Assembly (NCBI RefSeq): GCF_015482765.1
Contig: NZ_JADMLB010000003.1
Location: 1 to 64,000 of the forward strand
DNA from: Halodesulfovibrio sp.
GTDB taxonomy: Bacteria > Desulfobacterota > Desulfovibrionia > Desulfovibrionales > Desulfovibrionaceae
Direction: 5' to 3'
Length of the DNA: 64,000 nucleotides
In this document: piece by piece, positions 53,189 through 62,529 of the stretch
Layout of the letters: every line of letters starts with the position of its first letter
Numbering within the stretch: position 1 is the first letter of the stretch
The notes under the pieces: model-generated
Seen by the model: the letters and a program-made list of their open reading frames with translations, nothing else
What the model was told of the DNA's origin: nothing
Databases searched by the model: none
Position numbers and translations under genes: made by a program

Positions 53189-53981
53189 AGCCCGACTTCG
53201 TCACTATGCGCTCTTTCTTTTCTTCGTACTTTTCTTTGCAGGGCCAACAGCCGTACTTGTCGTTTCACTCTTTGCCCCCGGCTGGACATGGCCGAATATC
53301 GTACCAGCAACATACTCTACGAAAGCTCTGCAATCCATCGCACAGCATAGCAGTTCCATACTGCTCCACCTGAGTGTTTCTGTTCTTTACTCACTCACAA
53401 CAACATTCTGCACGTTACTCTTATGCCTGCTTCCTGCATATCATTTTGCGCGCGTTGACTTTAAGGGGAAAAATGCACTGCAAGGCATACTGCTCACACC
53501 TGCACTTGTTCCTGCCATGACGTTTTCCATGGGTATTCATCATGTCTTCATTAAGTTTTCACTTGCAGACTCATTTGCCGGAGTCGTCCTTATTCTGACA
53601 ATCTTCAGCTATCCGTATATGCTTCGTGCCCTTATTTCAGGCTTTGAAGCATACAGCGAAGAATATGAACTCTGTGCTAAAAATTTAGGTGCTTCTCTTT
53701 GGATGCGCTTACGGCACGTCGTCTTCCCGCTTCTGCTGCCAAGCATTATCGCCGGAGGCTCTGTTGTCTTCCTCGTTGCGTTTTCAGACTATTACCTTGT
53801 TTTTCTGATAGGTGGCGGTGTTGTTCCATCATTTACCGGCTACCTATTCCCGTTTATCACAGGAGCTGACAGAGCAATGGCAAGTGCGCTCACACTCATT
53901 TTCCTCATTGTTCCGGTCACACTATTTGTTCTGGTAGAACTTTCTGTACGTAAATTTTATCAAAGAACAGGCCTGTACTAA
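53181..53981 (+). CDS. ABC transporter permease (second of a pair)
   Basis: A 266-residue permease with six membrane segments and the EAA-type loop ELCAKNLGASLWMRLRHVVFPLLLP. Translated from ATG 53181 with AGGAGAGAGCC upstream, overlapping the first permease gene by 8 bases, so the two make a heterodimeric channel. The substrate is unknown. After its stop at 53981 no ATPase gene follows; the next gene encodes an unrelated transporter. Confidence 0.88.
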   Translation: MGKARLRHYALFLFFVLFFAGPTAVLVVSLFAPGWTWPNIVPATYSTKALQSIAQHSSSILLHLSVSVLYSLTTTFCTLLLCLLPAYHFARVDFKGKNALQGILLTPALVPAMTFSMGIHHVFIKFSLADSFAGVVLILTIFSYPYMLRALISGFEAYSEEYELCAKNLGASLWMRLRHVVFPLLLPSIIAGGSVVFLVAFSDYYLVFLIGGGVVPSFTGYLFPFITGADRAMASALTLIFLIVPVTLFVLVELSVRKFYQRTGLY

Positions 53982-54441
53982 CGTTCCTGCATCACATCAC
54001 AGGCTATTATATACGCGACTGAATCCAACCTCTACGCTAGAACATTGTCACAACGCTCAGATATAATTCGCTCTGGCATAGTACCCATAATGATGTTGCT
54101 TCTGACTCATTCTAAAGCATATCCAAATCACTATAAAAAAGCTTAAAATATAAAGAAAAAACATCTGCAGCAAACGACTTTTGATGAAGAAGAAAAATCC
54201 GTCACTATCTGATTTACAACATCCCAGAAAGTGACTACTCACAAAGAGATCAGACTGTAGTAGCGGTTTGCAGAACCACTACTACTTTCGTTTTTTCAGA
54301 GGCTGTGTCAGGCGGACAATAGTGAGGCTGTTCCGCAAGGATCACCGCTCTCCTGTCCCCCCATTTCTCGACTGCGATCAGCTGAGACTTTACGATGCCA
54401 GCTGTTCCTTTCAGATTCTATTTTTTCAGGATTTCAAGACA
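53982..54441. other. gene-free region upstream of the EamA transporter
   Basis: About 460 bases without a supported gene (a 61-codon frame at 54057-54242 on the minus strand was not accepted). Contains a hairpin at 54257-54285 and a G/C-richer stretch to about 54420 that may be a structured leader. No known riboswitch class was recognised. Confidence 0.45.
54257..54285 (+). terminator. hairpin ahead of the EamA transporter
   Basis: GTAGTAGCGGTT, loop TGCAG, AACCACTACTAC with one mismatch, followed by TTTCGTTTTTT. Could end the permease unit or act as an attenuator for the next gene. Confidence 0.6.
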
Positions 54442-55347
54442 ATGTTTACTAAAGACTACCTTCTTCCTACCTTGTCACTTTTCGGTGCAATGGTTCTATG
54501 GGCGAGCTCTTTTATCGCCATGAAGATTGCTGTAACAGGCTTTTCGCCTATTGCTGTTGTGTTTGGACGTATGCTCATCGCGTCCTTGCTCTTTCTCACT
54601 CTCTGGAAGAATTTTCGTGGTCTTAAAATACGACGAGAGGACTGGAAACAACTCATATTCATGGCGCTGTGTGAACCGTGTCTCTATTTTGTATTTGAAG
54701 CCTATGCGCTCAAATATACATCTGCGACACAAGCAGGCATGATTGTTGCGACATTACCGGTGTTCGTTGCGATTGCGGCTTTCTTTATTTTAAAAGAAAA
54801 ACTCGCACTCAGAGTATGGATCGGATTTTTTCTTGCGGCAGGCGGCGTAGTCCTGCTCTCATGGGGAGCAACTGCAACAGAAAACGCACCCGACCCCCTT
54901 TTAGGAAATACCCTTGAAACACTCGCTATGGTTTCAGCCACAGGCTATATGATTACAGCAAAAAGCCTCTCAAACCGATATTCACCGCTTTTCATCACAG
55001 CGTTGCAGGCATGGGTTGGCGCTATCTTCTTTTTGCCGCTTATCGCGTTTACTCCAGGAGCAATTCCAACAGAATTTCCTTACGAGGCATCAATCGCAGT
55101 TGTTTATCTGGCAAGCGTTGTAACCATGGTAGCATACGGCTTGTACAACTATGGGCTAAGTAAAGTCCCAGCAGGTCAAGCTTCCGGTTTTACAAACCTG
55201 ATTCCCGTTTTTACTATGCTGATGGGCTTTCTCTTTCTTGGAGACCGCCTTTCAACCATGCAGTTTATCGCCTCAGGCCTTGTTCTTGGTGGAGTAATCC
55301 TTACACAGATTACCCCTTCCAAGAAAAAAGTCGTAGCAACCGCTTAA
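54442..55347 (+). CDS. EamA-type DMT-superfamily transporter
   Basis: A 301-residue protein with ten membrane segments in two EamA repeats: LSLFGAMVLWASSFIAMKIAV opens the first, and the second ends with GFTNLIPVFTMLMGFLFLGDRL. Such proteins export amino acids or other metabolites; the substrate is unknown. ATG 54442 with AGGA upstream is used; a frame from 54268 would add 58 residues, mostly basic and without homology. Its stop codon overlaps the stop of the convergent lipase gene by 4 bases. Confidence 0.88.
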   Translation: MFTKDYLLPTLSLFGAMVLWASSFIAMKIAVTGFSPIAVVFGRMLIASLLFLTLWKNFRGLKIRREDWKQLIFMALCEPCLYFVFEAYALKYTSATQAGMIVATLPVFVAIAAFFILKEKLALRVWIGFFLAAGGVVLLSWGATATENAPDPLLGNTLETLAMVSATGYMITAKSLSNRYSPLFITALQAWVGAIFFLPLIAFTPGAIPTEFPYEASIAVVYLASVVTMVAYGLYNYGLSKVPAGQASGFTNLIPVFTMLMGFLFLGDRLSTMQFIASGLVLGGVILTQITPSKKKVVATA

Positions 55348-56387
55348 CGTCGTCTCATGGCATTAGCGAAAAGCTTTTCACAATATCCGGCAATAAAATG
55401 ATCTGTTGCAGCGGCCTTGCCGCCTGATTTTACGATTTGTGAAATCACAACAGATGCCCGCCAGATATAGTTAGGACTGCAAACAACGCGTAAGTCCTTA
55501 TACTCTATACCGCAATCATCACAGGTTTTTTCCGGAGCATTCATAAAAACAAGGTTTCCTTGATGGGTGTATCCGGAAAAATACCTGCGTAACCATTCTG
55601 AAATTTTCTTTGTGTAATTAATGGGAATCAGTCTAATCCCTCCAAGAACGAGGTTAAACCCCATCCCAAACGGTACACGCGCTACACAATCAGCGGCATT
55701 AACTACTCTATATATTGGCGTTTTGATGCCGATATAAAAGTCATCATCTGCTGCACGCGGTGCCCCGAATGTATAGGTCGCTCCAGTACTTTCTGCTCCC
55801 AGCTCTTTCGTCGCAATCATAGCAAGAGCGCCCCCGAGAGAATGCCCTGTAATATACAACGGCAAACCTTTATGCTTTGCTACCGCTTCATTTATCTGTT
55901 TACGAACCTTGTCATACGCTTCTAAAAACCCCATATGAACACGCCCGCCATCAGGATGTGGCACTAACGGAGCTTTGGCATCTGTACATGCATCTTTGAA
56001 CGATTCCGTCCCTCTAAAGACAAGCACAAGAAACGGTGTCTGCCCCTTATGCTTCAGTTTAACAAGCATCGCCTCTGTATCATCCTCAGCGAATGTCTCA
56101 ACCAATTCAAAATCAACACTTTCAAGTGCCTTTGGAATCGTATCGTAATCCTTTCCTCTCAATCGAATTTGCTTTTTAACAAACCCCTCTAAAAGATCTT
56201 CATACTCTCCCTGAGCAATCGCCTCACGTAAGTCGTCTACCAACTCTTGAGGCGTTGCAGCTCCCGGAAGCGGCTCATAGACCAAGCGGGAAAGTTCAGC
56301 CATAAGCCATGCTGTTCTGTCAGAATATGCAGCGCGAGTTACTGGAAGATCTGAAATGAGATCTTTTGAATTAAAAAAGTCAGCCAT
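55344..56387 (-). CDS. class 3 lipase-family protein
   Basis: A 347-residue alpha/beta hydrolase of the lipase class 3 (fungal lipase-like) family. The nucleophile elbow is GHSLGGALA; FRGTESFKDACTD precedes it as in the family; the catalytic Asp is likely in VNAADCVARVPFG. No signal peptide, so it probably acts in the cytosol or is exported by another route. The C-terminal part has CDDCGIEYKDL, a Cys pair of unknown purpose. Convergent with the EamA gene, overlapping it by 4 bases. Confidence 0.85.
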   Translation of the reverse strand: MADFFNSKDLISDLPVTRAAYSDRTAWLMAELSRLVYEPLPGAATPQELVDDLREAIAQGEYEDLLEGFVKKQIRLRGKDYDTIPKALESVDFELVETFAEDDTEAMLVKLKHKGQTPFLVLVFRGTESFKDACTDAKAPLVPHPDGGRVHMGFLEAYDKVRKQINEAVAKHKGLPLYITGHSLGGALAMIATKELGAESTGATYTFGAPRAADDDFYIGIKTPIYRVVNAADCVARVPFGMGFNLVLGGIRLIPINYTKKISEWLRRYFSGYTHQGNLVFMNAPEKTCDDCGIEYKDLRVVCSPNYIWRASVVISQIVKSGGKAAATDHFIAGYCEKLFANAMRRR

Positions 56388-56524
56388 ACGTCCTCCCTTG
56401 CAAACAATGTTTTTACAGAAAAACCTATAGACTACCGGATATTACAAGTATATCGAATGTGTAAAGAACGTTTTATATTTCAACTGTTATTGCTATTCTT
56501 CACTTCACATTCCAAAGGACTCAC

Positions 56525-57898
56525 ATGCGATTTCTTTTATCCCTTCTTTTCATAGCACTATGCTCACTCCCTGCGTTTGCTGTAGAAAATAACAATTTAT
56601 GCTCAGCATCCAGTATGCTCGACGCACAAAAAAAATCTCTTGAATTGTTTCAAGATAAACAATTCGGTGCAGCAAATGTGTACCTTGAACGCACATATAC
56701 TGAATGCCCTAAACTTTCTGAGGCATTCTACTATAAGGGGGACAACAGAACTTCCGAGCAAAAAAGAGAAGACGATATCCACATACAATTTATGCATGAC
56801 CTTATGCGGACACGCCTATATGCCGAAAAATATGAAGGCTGTTTAGAGATTGGGGAAATGCTTTTTGACAGAAGTACCAAACGCGTTCCTCGTAAAACAT
56901 TAGATGCAATGAAATCGATACTTGCGACTTGCCGTCAACGTGCTTCAAGAAATTGTTCAGATAACGCCATTAAAAAAGGACTCTTTTGGGAAGTCGATCC
57001 AGAAACTCTCTACCTGTTCACGCAAAGCATCGTAGATGCTTTTGAAAAAAGAGATATGGCTGCATTCCGCTCGCACATCAAAGGTGACCTTGGAAACGGC
57101 CCGCGCAACAGATATTTGGACGGTAAAAAACTCTCAGATATTTTTGATGAAGATTTTAGAGATACTGTGCTTGAATATGGTGCGACCTGCTATGTTCATA
57201 GCTGGCGGGGGATAGCGATGAGTAACAGTTCTATTTGGATTCAATGGTCATCCCCGAAAACCTTTACTATCAGCGGAGTATGGGAATCTTTTCCAGAAAA
57301 ATTCTATCGTGATGACATGCCTACAGGGTGGACAGTTAATGGCAAGCTTTTAACGCCTGACAGATTCAGCAGACCCGACATGGCCAACGAAAACTACTCC
57401 AGCCTAGCTAAAAAACTATCCCTTAAAGACAGTGAGGCTATCGCCACCACTCCGGGGAAATTTTTAACGGCAATGAAAGGACAAACCGTCATCGCAGGTG
57501 AATACGAAAACCTCTCTCTCCTGCGTAGGGCTACAGCAAACCCCGAACATAAAGAAAAGCGGCGCAGCAACGGGGTTATACATTTTGAATCAAACGCTGA
57601 AGAGTATCCTATTCGCTCCAGTTACCAAATACTTGCAGATATCCCTACTGAGTTCTGCCAATCTCTAGCCCTGAATTTTTCTGGTAAATGCATTCAATCC
57701 TATCTGGTTGAAACAGGAGATGAGACAGGCGGTTCAATGGGAACAATTGTAAACATAGGCATTTATGGCTTGTTCGAAATGCCGGATAAAAGCAAAGTCA
57801 TTGCTCCTCTCATTCATTTCACGACAGATACAGCAGCGCGGAACTATCTCGAAGATAACAACCTTGCTCCAGATTTATCGAAAAAAGCGAATAACTAG
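56525..57898 (+). CDS. unknown exported 457-residue protein
   Basis: Not recognised. Signal peptide at residues 1-19 (LLSLLFIALCSLPAFA). Residues about 30-140 are helical with a repeat-like feel (AQKKSLELFQDKQFGAANVYLE, then LYAEKYEGCLEIGEMLFD), reminiscent of TPR helices. The remainder is mixed alpha/beta with scattered Cys. Probably periplasmic. Has its own terminator, shared with the convergent deaD gene. GGAC precedes the ATG weakly. Confidence 0.7.
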   Translation: MRFLLSLLFIALCSLPAFAVENNNLCSASSMLDAQKKSLELFQDKQFGAANVYLERTYTECPKLSEAFYYKGDNRTSEQKREDDIHIQFMHDLMRTRLYAEKYEGCLEIGEMLFDRSTKRVPRKTLDAMKSILATCRQRASRNCSDNAIKKGLFWEVDPETLYLFTQSIVDAFEKRDMAAFRSHIKGDLGNGPRNRYLDGKKLSDIFDEDFRDTVLEYGATCYVHSWRGIAMSNSSIWIQWSSPKTFTISGVWESFPEKFYRDDMPTGWTVNGKLLTPDRFSRPDMANENYSSLAKKLSLKDSEAIATTPGKFLTAMKGQTVIAGEYENLSLLRRATANPEHKEKRRSNGVIHFESNAEEYPIRSSYQILADIPTEFCQSLALNFSGKCIQSYLVETGDETGGSMGTIVNIGIYGLFEMPDKSKVIAPLIHFTTDTAARNYLEDNNLAPDLSKKANN

Positions 57899-57944
57899 CC
57901 ACACTCAAAACCTCTAACGCCAGAAGAACGGTGAATCGCATAAA

Positions 57945-57970
57945 AAAAGGCTGCCATAAGGCAGCCTTTT
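57945..57970. terminator. bidirectional terminator
   Basis: AAAAGGCTGCC, ATAA, GGCAGCCTTTT, between the convergent 56525 gene and deaD. Confidence 0.92.
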
Positions 57971-57992
57971 CATTTCTATAACAAAAAGTCGC

Positions 57993-59591
57993 TTAACGAC
58001 GGGAAGCAGGTTCAACAAACAATTTATTGCCGCGAATCTGGTTGCCGTTCATAACGTTAAGAACTTCCTGAGCGTAATCTTCAGGTACTTCAACAAATGA
58101 GAAGCGATCGTAGATATCGATTGCACCAATCATTTTACCTGGAAGACCGGATTCACCTGCAATAGCACCTACGATGTCACGTGCGCCGATACGGCTTTTG
58201 CGACCAACGTTGATAAACAGACGAACCATGCCTGCCTGAGCACCTGTATCACCGAAGGATTTCTTCTGTTCAGGCATTGCATCACCGAGTTCACGGTGCA
58301 TGAGAATTTTGAGCAGAGCAGCAGCCATTTCAGCTGTTGTAAGGTCACCGTCAAACTCGTTCTGAATAAAGTCGTCAACGATTGTAAGGTAACGATCAAG
58401 TTCATGCTTGTGAATGTTGTCGCGGATTTCATCAAGCAGCTTACTTGATTTAGCATTTTCAACATCTGCAATGGTCGGAACCTGATGCTGAACAATACGA
58501 GCTTTGGTGAAGCGTTTGATATCACGAAGCTTCCAGAATTCTTTACCGGAAACAAAGGTAAACGCACGACCCATACGACCAGCACGACCTGTACGGCCGA
58601 TACGGTGAACGTAGTATTCTACATCGTTTGGAATATCGTAGTTAACTACTGCTTCAACGTCATCAACGTCGATACCGCGAGCAGCTACGTCAGTAGCAAC
58701 GAGCACTTCGATATTACCTTTACGGAAACGATTCATAACACGGTCACGCTGAGTCTGGTTCAAGTTACCGTGCAGGCCGTCCGCCTGATATCCGCGTCCC
58801 TGAAGGTTGGCTGTGAGCTCATCAACACCGCGTTTAGTAGAACAGAACACGATGGTGAGTTTTGGGTTGTACACATCAAGTACGCGACAAAGAGCATCCA
58901 TTTTCTGGAATGGACGAACTTCGTAGTAAATCTGTTCAATGTTAGGAACAGTCAATACTTTCTGAGTTACTTTAAGAAACTCAGGAGTCTTGAGGAAGCG
59001 TTTTGCAAGCTGCAAAATTTCGTCACGCATGGTAGCGGAGAAGAATACAGTCTGGCTTTCTTCAGGAACCTGTTCAAGGATGAACTCAATGTCATCACGG
59101 AAGCCCATATCGAGCATTTCATCCGCTTCATCAAGAACAGCCATGTTGATGTCCTGAAGGGAGATAGTACCACGTTTCATGTGGTCCATGATACGGCCCG
59201 GAGTACCTACGATAACCTGAACACCGCGACGAAGCGCTTTGATCTGGCGTTCGATAGGCTGACCACCGTAAATAGGCAGTACAAACAAACCGCGCTTACG
59301 TTTTGCAAGCTGGCTCATTTCTGTAGCAACCTGAATTGCAAGTTCACGGGTTGGGCAAAGAATGATTGCCTGTGGAGATTTATGACGCACGTCTACTTTT
59401 TCCAAAACTGGAATACCAAACGCTGCGGTTTTACCCGTACCTGTCTGAGCCTGACCAATTACATCCTTACCTTCAAGAAGATGAGGAATAGCCATTGCCT
59501 GAATTGGAGATGCTTCTTCAAATCCCATGTCTTCAATGGACTTCAATAACTCCGCAGACAATGGGAGTTCAGAAAAAATACATCTTTCCAT
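57993..59591 (-). CDS. deaD: DEAD-box RNA helicase, DeaD/CsdA-like
   Basis: A 532-residue RNA helicase. Motifs: Q motif, Walker A AQTGTGKT, Ia PTRELA, DEAD (VLDEADEMLDMGF), SAT, and VI HRIGRTGRAGR. The C-terminus (about 450-530) is a DbpA-type RNA-binding domain (RLFINVGRKSRIGARDIVGAI, FSFVEVPEDYA). Members rearrange ribosomal and messenger RNA, often at low temperature. Somewhat shorter than E. coli DeaD (about 630), lacking its basic tail. Confidence 0.93.
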   Translation of the reverse strand: MERCIFSELPLSAELLKSIEDMGFEEASPIQAMAIPHLLEGKDVIGQAQTGTGKTAAFGIPVLEKVDVRHKSPQAIILCPTRELAIQVATEMSQLAKRKRGLFVLPIYGGQPIERQIKALRRGVQVIVGTPGRIMDHMKRGTISLQDINMAVLDEADEMLDMGFRDDIEFILEQVPEESQTVFFSATMRDEILQLAKRFLKTPEFLKVTQKVLTVPNIEQIYYEVRPFQKMDALCRVLDVYNPKLTIVFCSTKRGVDELTANLQGRGYQADGLHGNLNQTQRDRVMNRFRKGNIEVLVATDVAARGIDVDDVEAVVNYDIPNDVEYYVHRIGRTGRAGRMGRAFTFVSGKEFWKLRDIKRFTKARIVQHQVPTIADVENAKSSKLLDEIRDNIHKHELDRYLTIVDDFIQNEFDGDLTTAEMAAALLKILMHRELGDAMPEQKKSFGDTGAQAGMVRLFINVGRKSRIGARDIVGAIAGESGLPGKMIGAIDIYDRFSFVEVPEDYAQEVLNVMNGNQIRGNKLFVEPASRR

Positions 59592-59609
59592 AATAAAATT
59601 CCTTATGCA

Positions 59610-59912
59610 CTAACTGGCATCTTGTGACTGCGCTGCAGAAGAAGCGAGCTCTCTGACGCACCTATTCAGAGTTTCTACTTTCTTACCGGAGGGCTGTCTT
59701 TTTATGTTACATTCTATCTTAGAAGCAGTGCTCCGATCGGGAACAAAGGCGCTGGCAATCAGGGACACGGGCCGTCTGGAGCGAGTATATTTTGCTCCTT
59801 TTCCCGAGTTATGTTCACCAAGGCGTCTGTCCATATCGGTCGTTATGCCGCAATAAAGCGAGCCATCTGCACATTGCACAAGATAGACTACCCAACTCTT
59901 AGTTATCGACAT
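59610..59912 (-). CDS. GIY-YIG nuclease-family protein (UPF0213/YhbQ-like)
   Basis: A 100-residue single-domain GIY-YIG protein. VVYLVQCADGSLYCGITTDMDRRLGEHN carries the family strand and YxG...R pattern; GKGAKYTRSRRPV follows. Related small proteins such as YhbQ act on DNA, but their role is unclear. Start at ATG 59912 gives the usual length; the frame extends to 59993 and would overlap the neighbouring hydrolase gene. No strong ribosome site. Confidence 0.82.
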   Translation of the reverse strand: MSITKSWVVYLVQCADGSLYCGITTDMDRRLGEHNSGKGAKYTRSRRPVSLIASAFVPDRSTASKIECNIKRQPSGKKVETLNRCVRELASSAAQSQDAS

Positions 59913-59958
59913 CGTTTTGTCTTGCACGATACCAGTCCATGCAGTCGTCTGACAGCTG

Positions 59959-60678
59959 CTAGCATTTGCAGGCTTCAGCGGTTGTGTTTTCAAGCTTCAA
60001 AGTATCGCCCGGTTTCAGATCGTACAGGCGGCAATCCGGAGCATAGTTCTGCAACTGGTAAGCAAAATCTTTTGTGTTCTGTTCAAGGACGGGGAAGGTG
60101 CCCCAATGCATCGGTATAACACTTTTGCACTTAAGCAGGCTACATGCTAACGCTGCCTGTTTAGCGTCCATTGTAAACACGCCGCCTATTGGCAGCAGGG
60201 CGAGATCGATGTCATACAATCGCCCCCATAATTCCATTCCTGAGAAAATTCCTGTGTCACCGGCATGATATACGGTGTATCCGTCATCCAGTCGGAAAAT
60301 ATATCCAACAGGAGCACCGGATTCTGTGGAATGGTAGGCTTGTGTCATGGTCACACTCACACCTTCCACCACAATTGTTCCACCGATATTAAAACCGATG
60401 CCATTAATAACCTGTTCCTGCGGCACTCCCGCTTCAACAAGCTTTTCAGCTGTACCGACGATTGCACCAAGCTTTGCACCGGTGGATTTGCAAATTTCTA
60501 CTGTTGACCCCGTATGATCACCATGATCGTGCGTAACAAACACAGCATCCGGCTTTGATGCCTTCTGCCATGTGCTGGCGGCAGAGGGATTTCCTTCAAA
60601 AAACGGGTCAATCAATATTGTGGCTGAAGAAGTTTTCAGTTGAAAATTAGCGTGTCCATTCCATTGCAATTCTTGCAT
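59959..60678 (-). CDS. UlaG/UPF0173-like metal-dependent hydrolase
   Basis: A 239-residue metallo-beta-lactamase-fold hydrolase. The metal site THDHGDH is complete; later ligands are in [16 protein letters not shown] and MHWGTF. Matches the UPF0173 metal-dependent hydrolase group, close to UlaG (ascorbate-6-phosphate lactonase). Substrate unknown. It ends with four Cys-containing residues (EACKC). Lies upstream of the GIY-YIG gene on the same strand. Confidence 0.88.
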   Translation of the reverse strand: MQELQWNGHANFQLKTSSATILIDPFFEGNPSAASTWQKASKPDAVFVTHDHGDHTGSTVEICKSTGAKLGAIVGTAEKLVEAGVPQEQVINGIGFNIGGTIVVEGVSVTMTQAYHSTESGAPVGYIFRLDDGYTVYHAGDTGIFSGMELWGRLYDIDLALLPIGGVFTMDAKQAALACSLLKCKSVIPMHWGTFPVLEQNTKDFAYQLQNYAPDCRLYDLKPGDTLKLENTTAEACKC

Positions 60679-60705
60679 GTGCTGCCTCCGGCTACTATTG
60701 AACGG

Positions 60706-61269
60706 TTAGATACCGTTCCATCGTTTAACCAATGAATGTTCAATATCTAAATGATCAAGCATTCTGCCTACGAGATGAGTGCAAATATCTTCTATTGTCT
60801 CGGGTTTTGAATAAAAACCCGGAGTAGGCGGCATAATAAGCGCACCAGCTTCATCAGCGGCGAGCATATTTTGTAAGTGAATACGATTCAGCGGTGTCTC
60901 GCGAGGAACAAGAATTAGTTTGCGTCGTTCCTTTAATGTTACGTCTGCGGCTCTATGTATAAGGTTAGAGCCTATACCGTTAGCAATTGCACCAAGAGAA
61001 GCCATGGAACACGGACAAACAATCATGCCGTCATGTAACCATGAGCCACTAGCCGGCGCTGCTCCGAATTCATGTTGCGTGTATACAGAATGAGCGTAGG
61101 AGGTAAGGTGAGCGAGTTCCAGCCCTGACTCAAGCTCAAGGACTGTCTTGGCTGCATCAGATACAATAAGATGTACTTCAGCCTGAGAAGTGGCGGCGAG
61201 TTCTTTGAGCAGCGTAACAGACAGCGGCATTCCGCTGGCACCTGTCACTGCTACAACGATCTTTTTCAT
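60706..61269 (-). CDS. ubiX: UbiX-family flavin prenyltransferase
   Basis: A 187-residue protein making prenylated FMN, the cofactor of UbiD-type decarboxylases. VAVTGASGMPLSVTLLKELAA is the FMN loop; CSMASLGAIANGIGSNLIHRAADVTLKERRKLILVPRETPLN is the family core. A GTG at 61278 would add three residues; ATG 61269 is preferred. A UbiD partner is not in the window. On the same strand 27 bases before the hydrolase gene, so possibly an operon. Confidence 0.93.
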   Translation of the reverse strand: MKKIVVAVTGASGMPLSVTLLKELAATSQAEVHLIVSDAAKTVLELESGLELAHLTSYAHSVYTQHEFGAAPASGSWLHDGMIVCPCSMASLGAIANGIGSNLIHRAADVTLKERRKLILVPRETPLNRIHLQNMLAADEAGALIMPPTPGFYSKPETIEDICTHLVGRMLDHLDIEHSLVKRWNGI

Positions 61270-61516
61270 GACTCTCACTTACTATCGGAACATTGCTGAT
61301 CCGGTGTAACATTAAAAAAACGCAAGTAAGGCAATTTTTCCACAAAGACGATTCGCTTTGTTGATTGTCTTGCAAGCGGCTTTAACAAACTAATTATGAC
61401 AGTGCTAGAGAAATAAGCTCCAAAGGAATTTTTTTCTCCTTTTTGCACATTATTGTCAAATTAAGCCTCTTGTTTTCCGTTTTGTTGCACCAAGTTCAAG
61501 TAAATCCTACCTTGAA

Positions 61517-61560
61517 CATCAAGAAATAACAAATATGTCATTTCAAGAAATTTCTTGATG
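61517..61560. repeat. inverted and direct TCAAGAAA repeats
   Basis: CATCAAGAAAT and ATTTCTTGATG form 11-base arms 22 bases apart. Within the right part TCAAGAAATTTCTTGA (61543-61558) is itself a perfect 16-base palindrome. So there are two direct copies of TCAAGAAA 24 bases apart plus one inverted copy. Suggests a protein-binding array. Confidence 0.65.
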
Positions 61561-61700
61561 CAATTCGAGACATCTCGAGACACTATAAAGCATCCCTGCC
61601 GGATTTGTTTTCATCTGGCCGCCTCATATTTCGCGAGCTATTTCATTTTTTCAGTGTACATCATTTTCCTCTATCAAGGCACGGCAACACGTTATATAAC

Positions 61701-61729
61701 TTGACATCAAAGACGCGCACGTCTACTTA
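61701..61729 (+). promoter_or_regulatory. sigma-70 promoter of tRNA-Arg
   Basis: TTGACA (61701-61706), 17-base spacer, TACTTA (61724-61729), 9 bases before the tRNA. Confidence 0.75.
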
Positions 61730-61738
61730 ATCGCCCAT

Positions 61739-61815
<77 letters not shown>

Positions 61816-61837
61816 TTTTGTGTCTCAACACAAAAAG

Positions 61838-61874
61838 AAAATCCCCCTTGATGAGTTCAAGGGGGATTTTTTTT
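61838..61874 (+). terminator. terminator of tRNA-Arg
   Basis: AAATCCCCCTTGA, short loop, TCAAGGGGGATTT, continuing into eight T. Confidence 0.92.
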
Positions 61875-61888
61875 GTACCTATGAAAAA

Positions 61889-61916
61889 TCCCTCGCCAAC
61901 ATTTGCTGACGAGGGA
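61889..61916 (-). terminator. terminator of the 61960 gene
   Basis: TCCCTCG...CGAGGGA with 14-base interior and A-run on its left, giving GGGATTTTTC on the minus strand. Confidence 0.8.
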
Positions 61917-61959
61917 AAATCTAGGACGTGTAGATAACGCTACACACTTTTCTTGGAAC

Positions 61960-62529
61960 CTATTTATTTTCTGCAAGAGTGTATAATGCAGCAGCGCTTG
62001 GTGCAGCTGGGAGAGTGCCGCCATTTGCAGGGGTGAACACAAGCACACGTGCAATGCTTGAAGGGCTGACAATCTGGTCATACATTTTCACAGTGTAATT
62101 GGAGGCTACAGATACCCCTTGTTCATTGAGGAAGCCAAGGTACTGTGAAAACTCACGGGTAGTATCCGCTGCTGACACAGTAAATGCGTTTTCACGCCAA
62201 TCTTTTCCCCATTTTGCAACCTTGCTACCGCCAAGAGGGCGAAGGTAATTATTCGCTGCAGGAGTAGCAATACGCTGTACGAAAAGAACAGTCTCACCAC
62301 TAGTGAACACTTTCGAGGAAACTGTTCCACGTGGAACTCTGCCGCTTACCTCAGTATTCAACGGTACTGTTACAGAAGTACTGCCCACCGCGTTAAAATC
62401 AGAAGAAATAGTAAGAGCGTACGCACCATGACCAATAGTTTTTGATGCTCCTGTTTCAGCCTGAGCTGCTACAGCAAAGAGGGATACACAGAGGAAAGCC
62501 AAAGCAAAACGTTTAACGATTGTATTCAT
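61960..62529 (-). CDS. unknown exported 189-residue protein
   Basis: Not recognised. Signal peptide at residues 1-24 (FALAFLCVSLFAVAAQA, cut before ETG). The mature part is beta-rich (Thr, Ser, Val and Gly in alternating patterns such as GSTSVTVPLNTEVSGRVPRG), without Cys, and ends with a short helix. Probably periplasmic or surface-exposed. AGG precedes the ATG. Monocistronic with its own terminator. Confidence 0.7.
   Translation of the reverse strand: MNTIVKRFALAFLCVSLFAVAAQAETGASKTIGHGAYALTISSDFNAVGSTSVTVPLNTEVSGRVPRGTVSSKVFTSGETVLFVQRIATPAANNYLRPLGGSKVAKWGKDWRENAFTVSAADTTREFSQYLGFLNEQGVSVASNYTVKMYDQIVSPSSIARVLVFTPANGGTLPAAPSAAALYTLAENK

Larger units (their letters stand above)
61270..61738. 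other. gene-free region with a three-part repeat
   Basis: About 470 bases without a gene between ubiX (minus) and tRNA-Arg (plus). Contains three copies of TCAAGAAA in two orientations at 61517-61560 and the tRNA promoter at 61701-61729. Confidence 0.5.

Noticed and set aside
54057-54242. 61-codon minus-strand frame with a hydrophobic segment
   Set aside because: No ribosome site; hydrophobic runs arise easily in AT-rich DNA.
58485-59549. 354-codon frame opposite deaD
   Set aside because: Antisense to conserved DEAD-box motifs; implausible Thr/Asn/Phe-rich translation.
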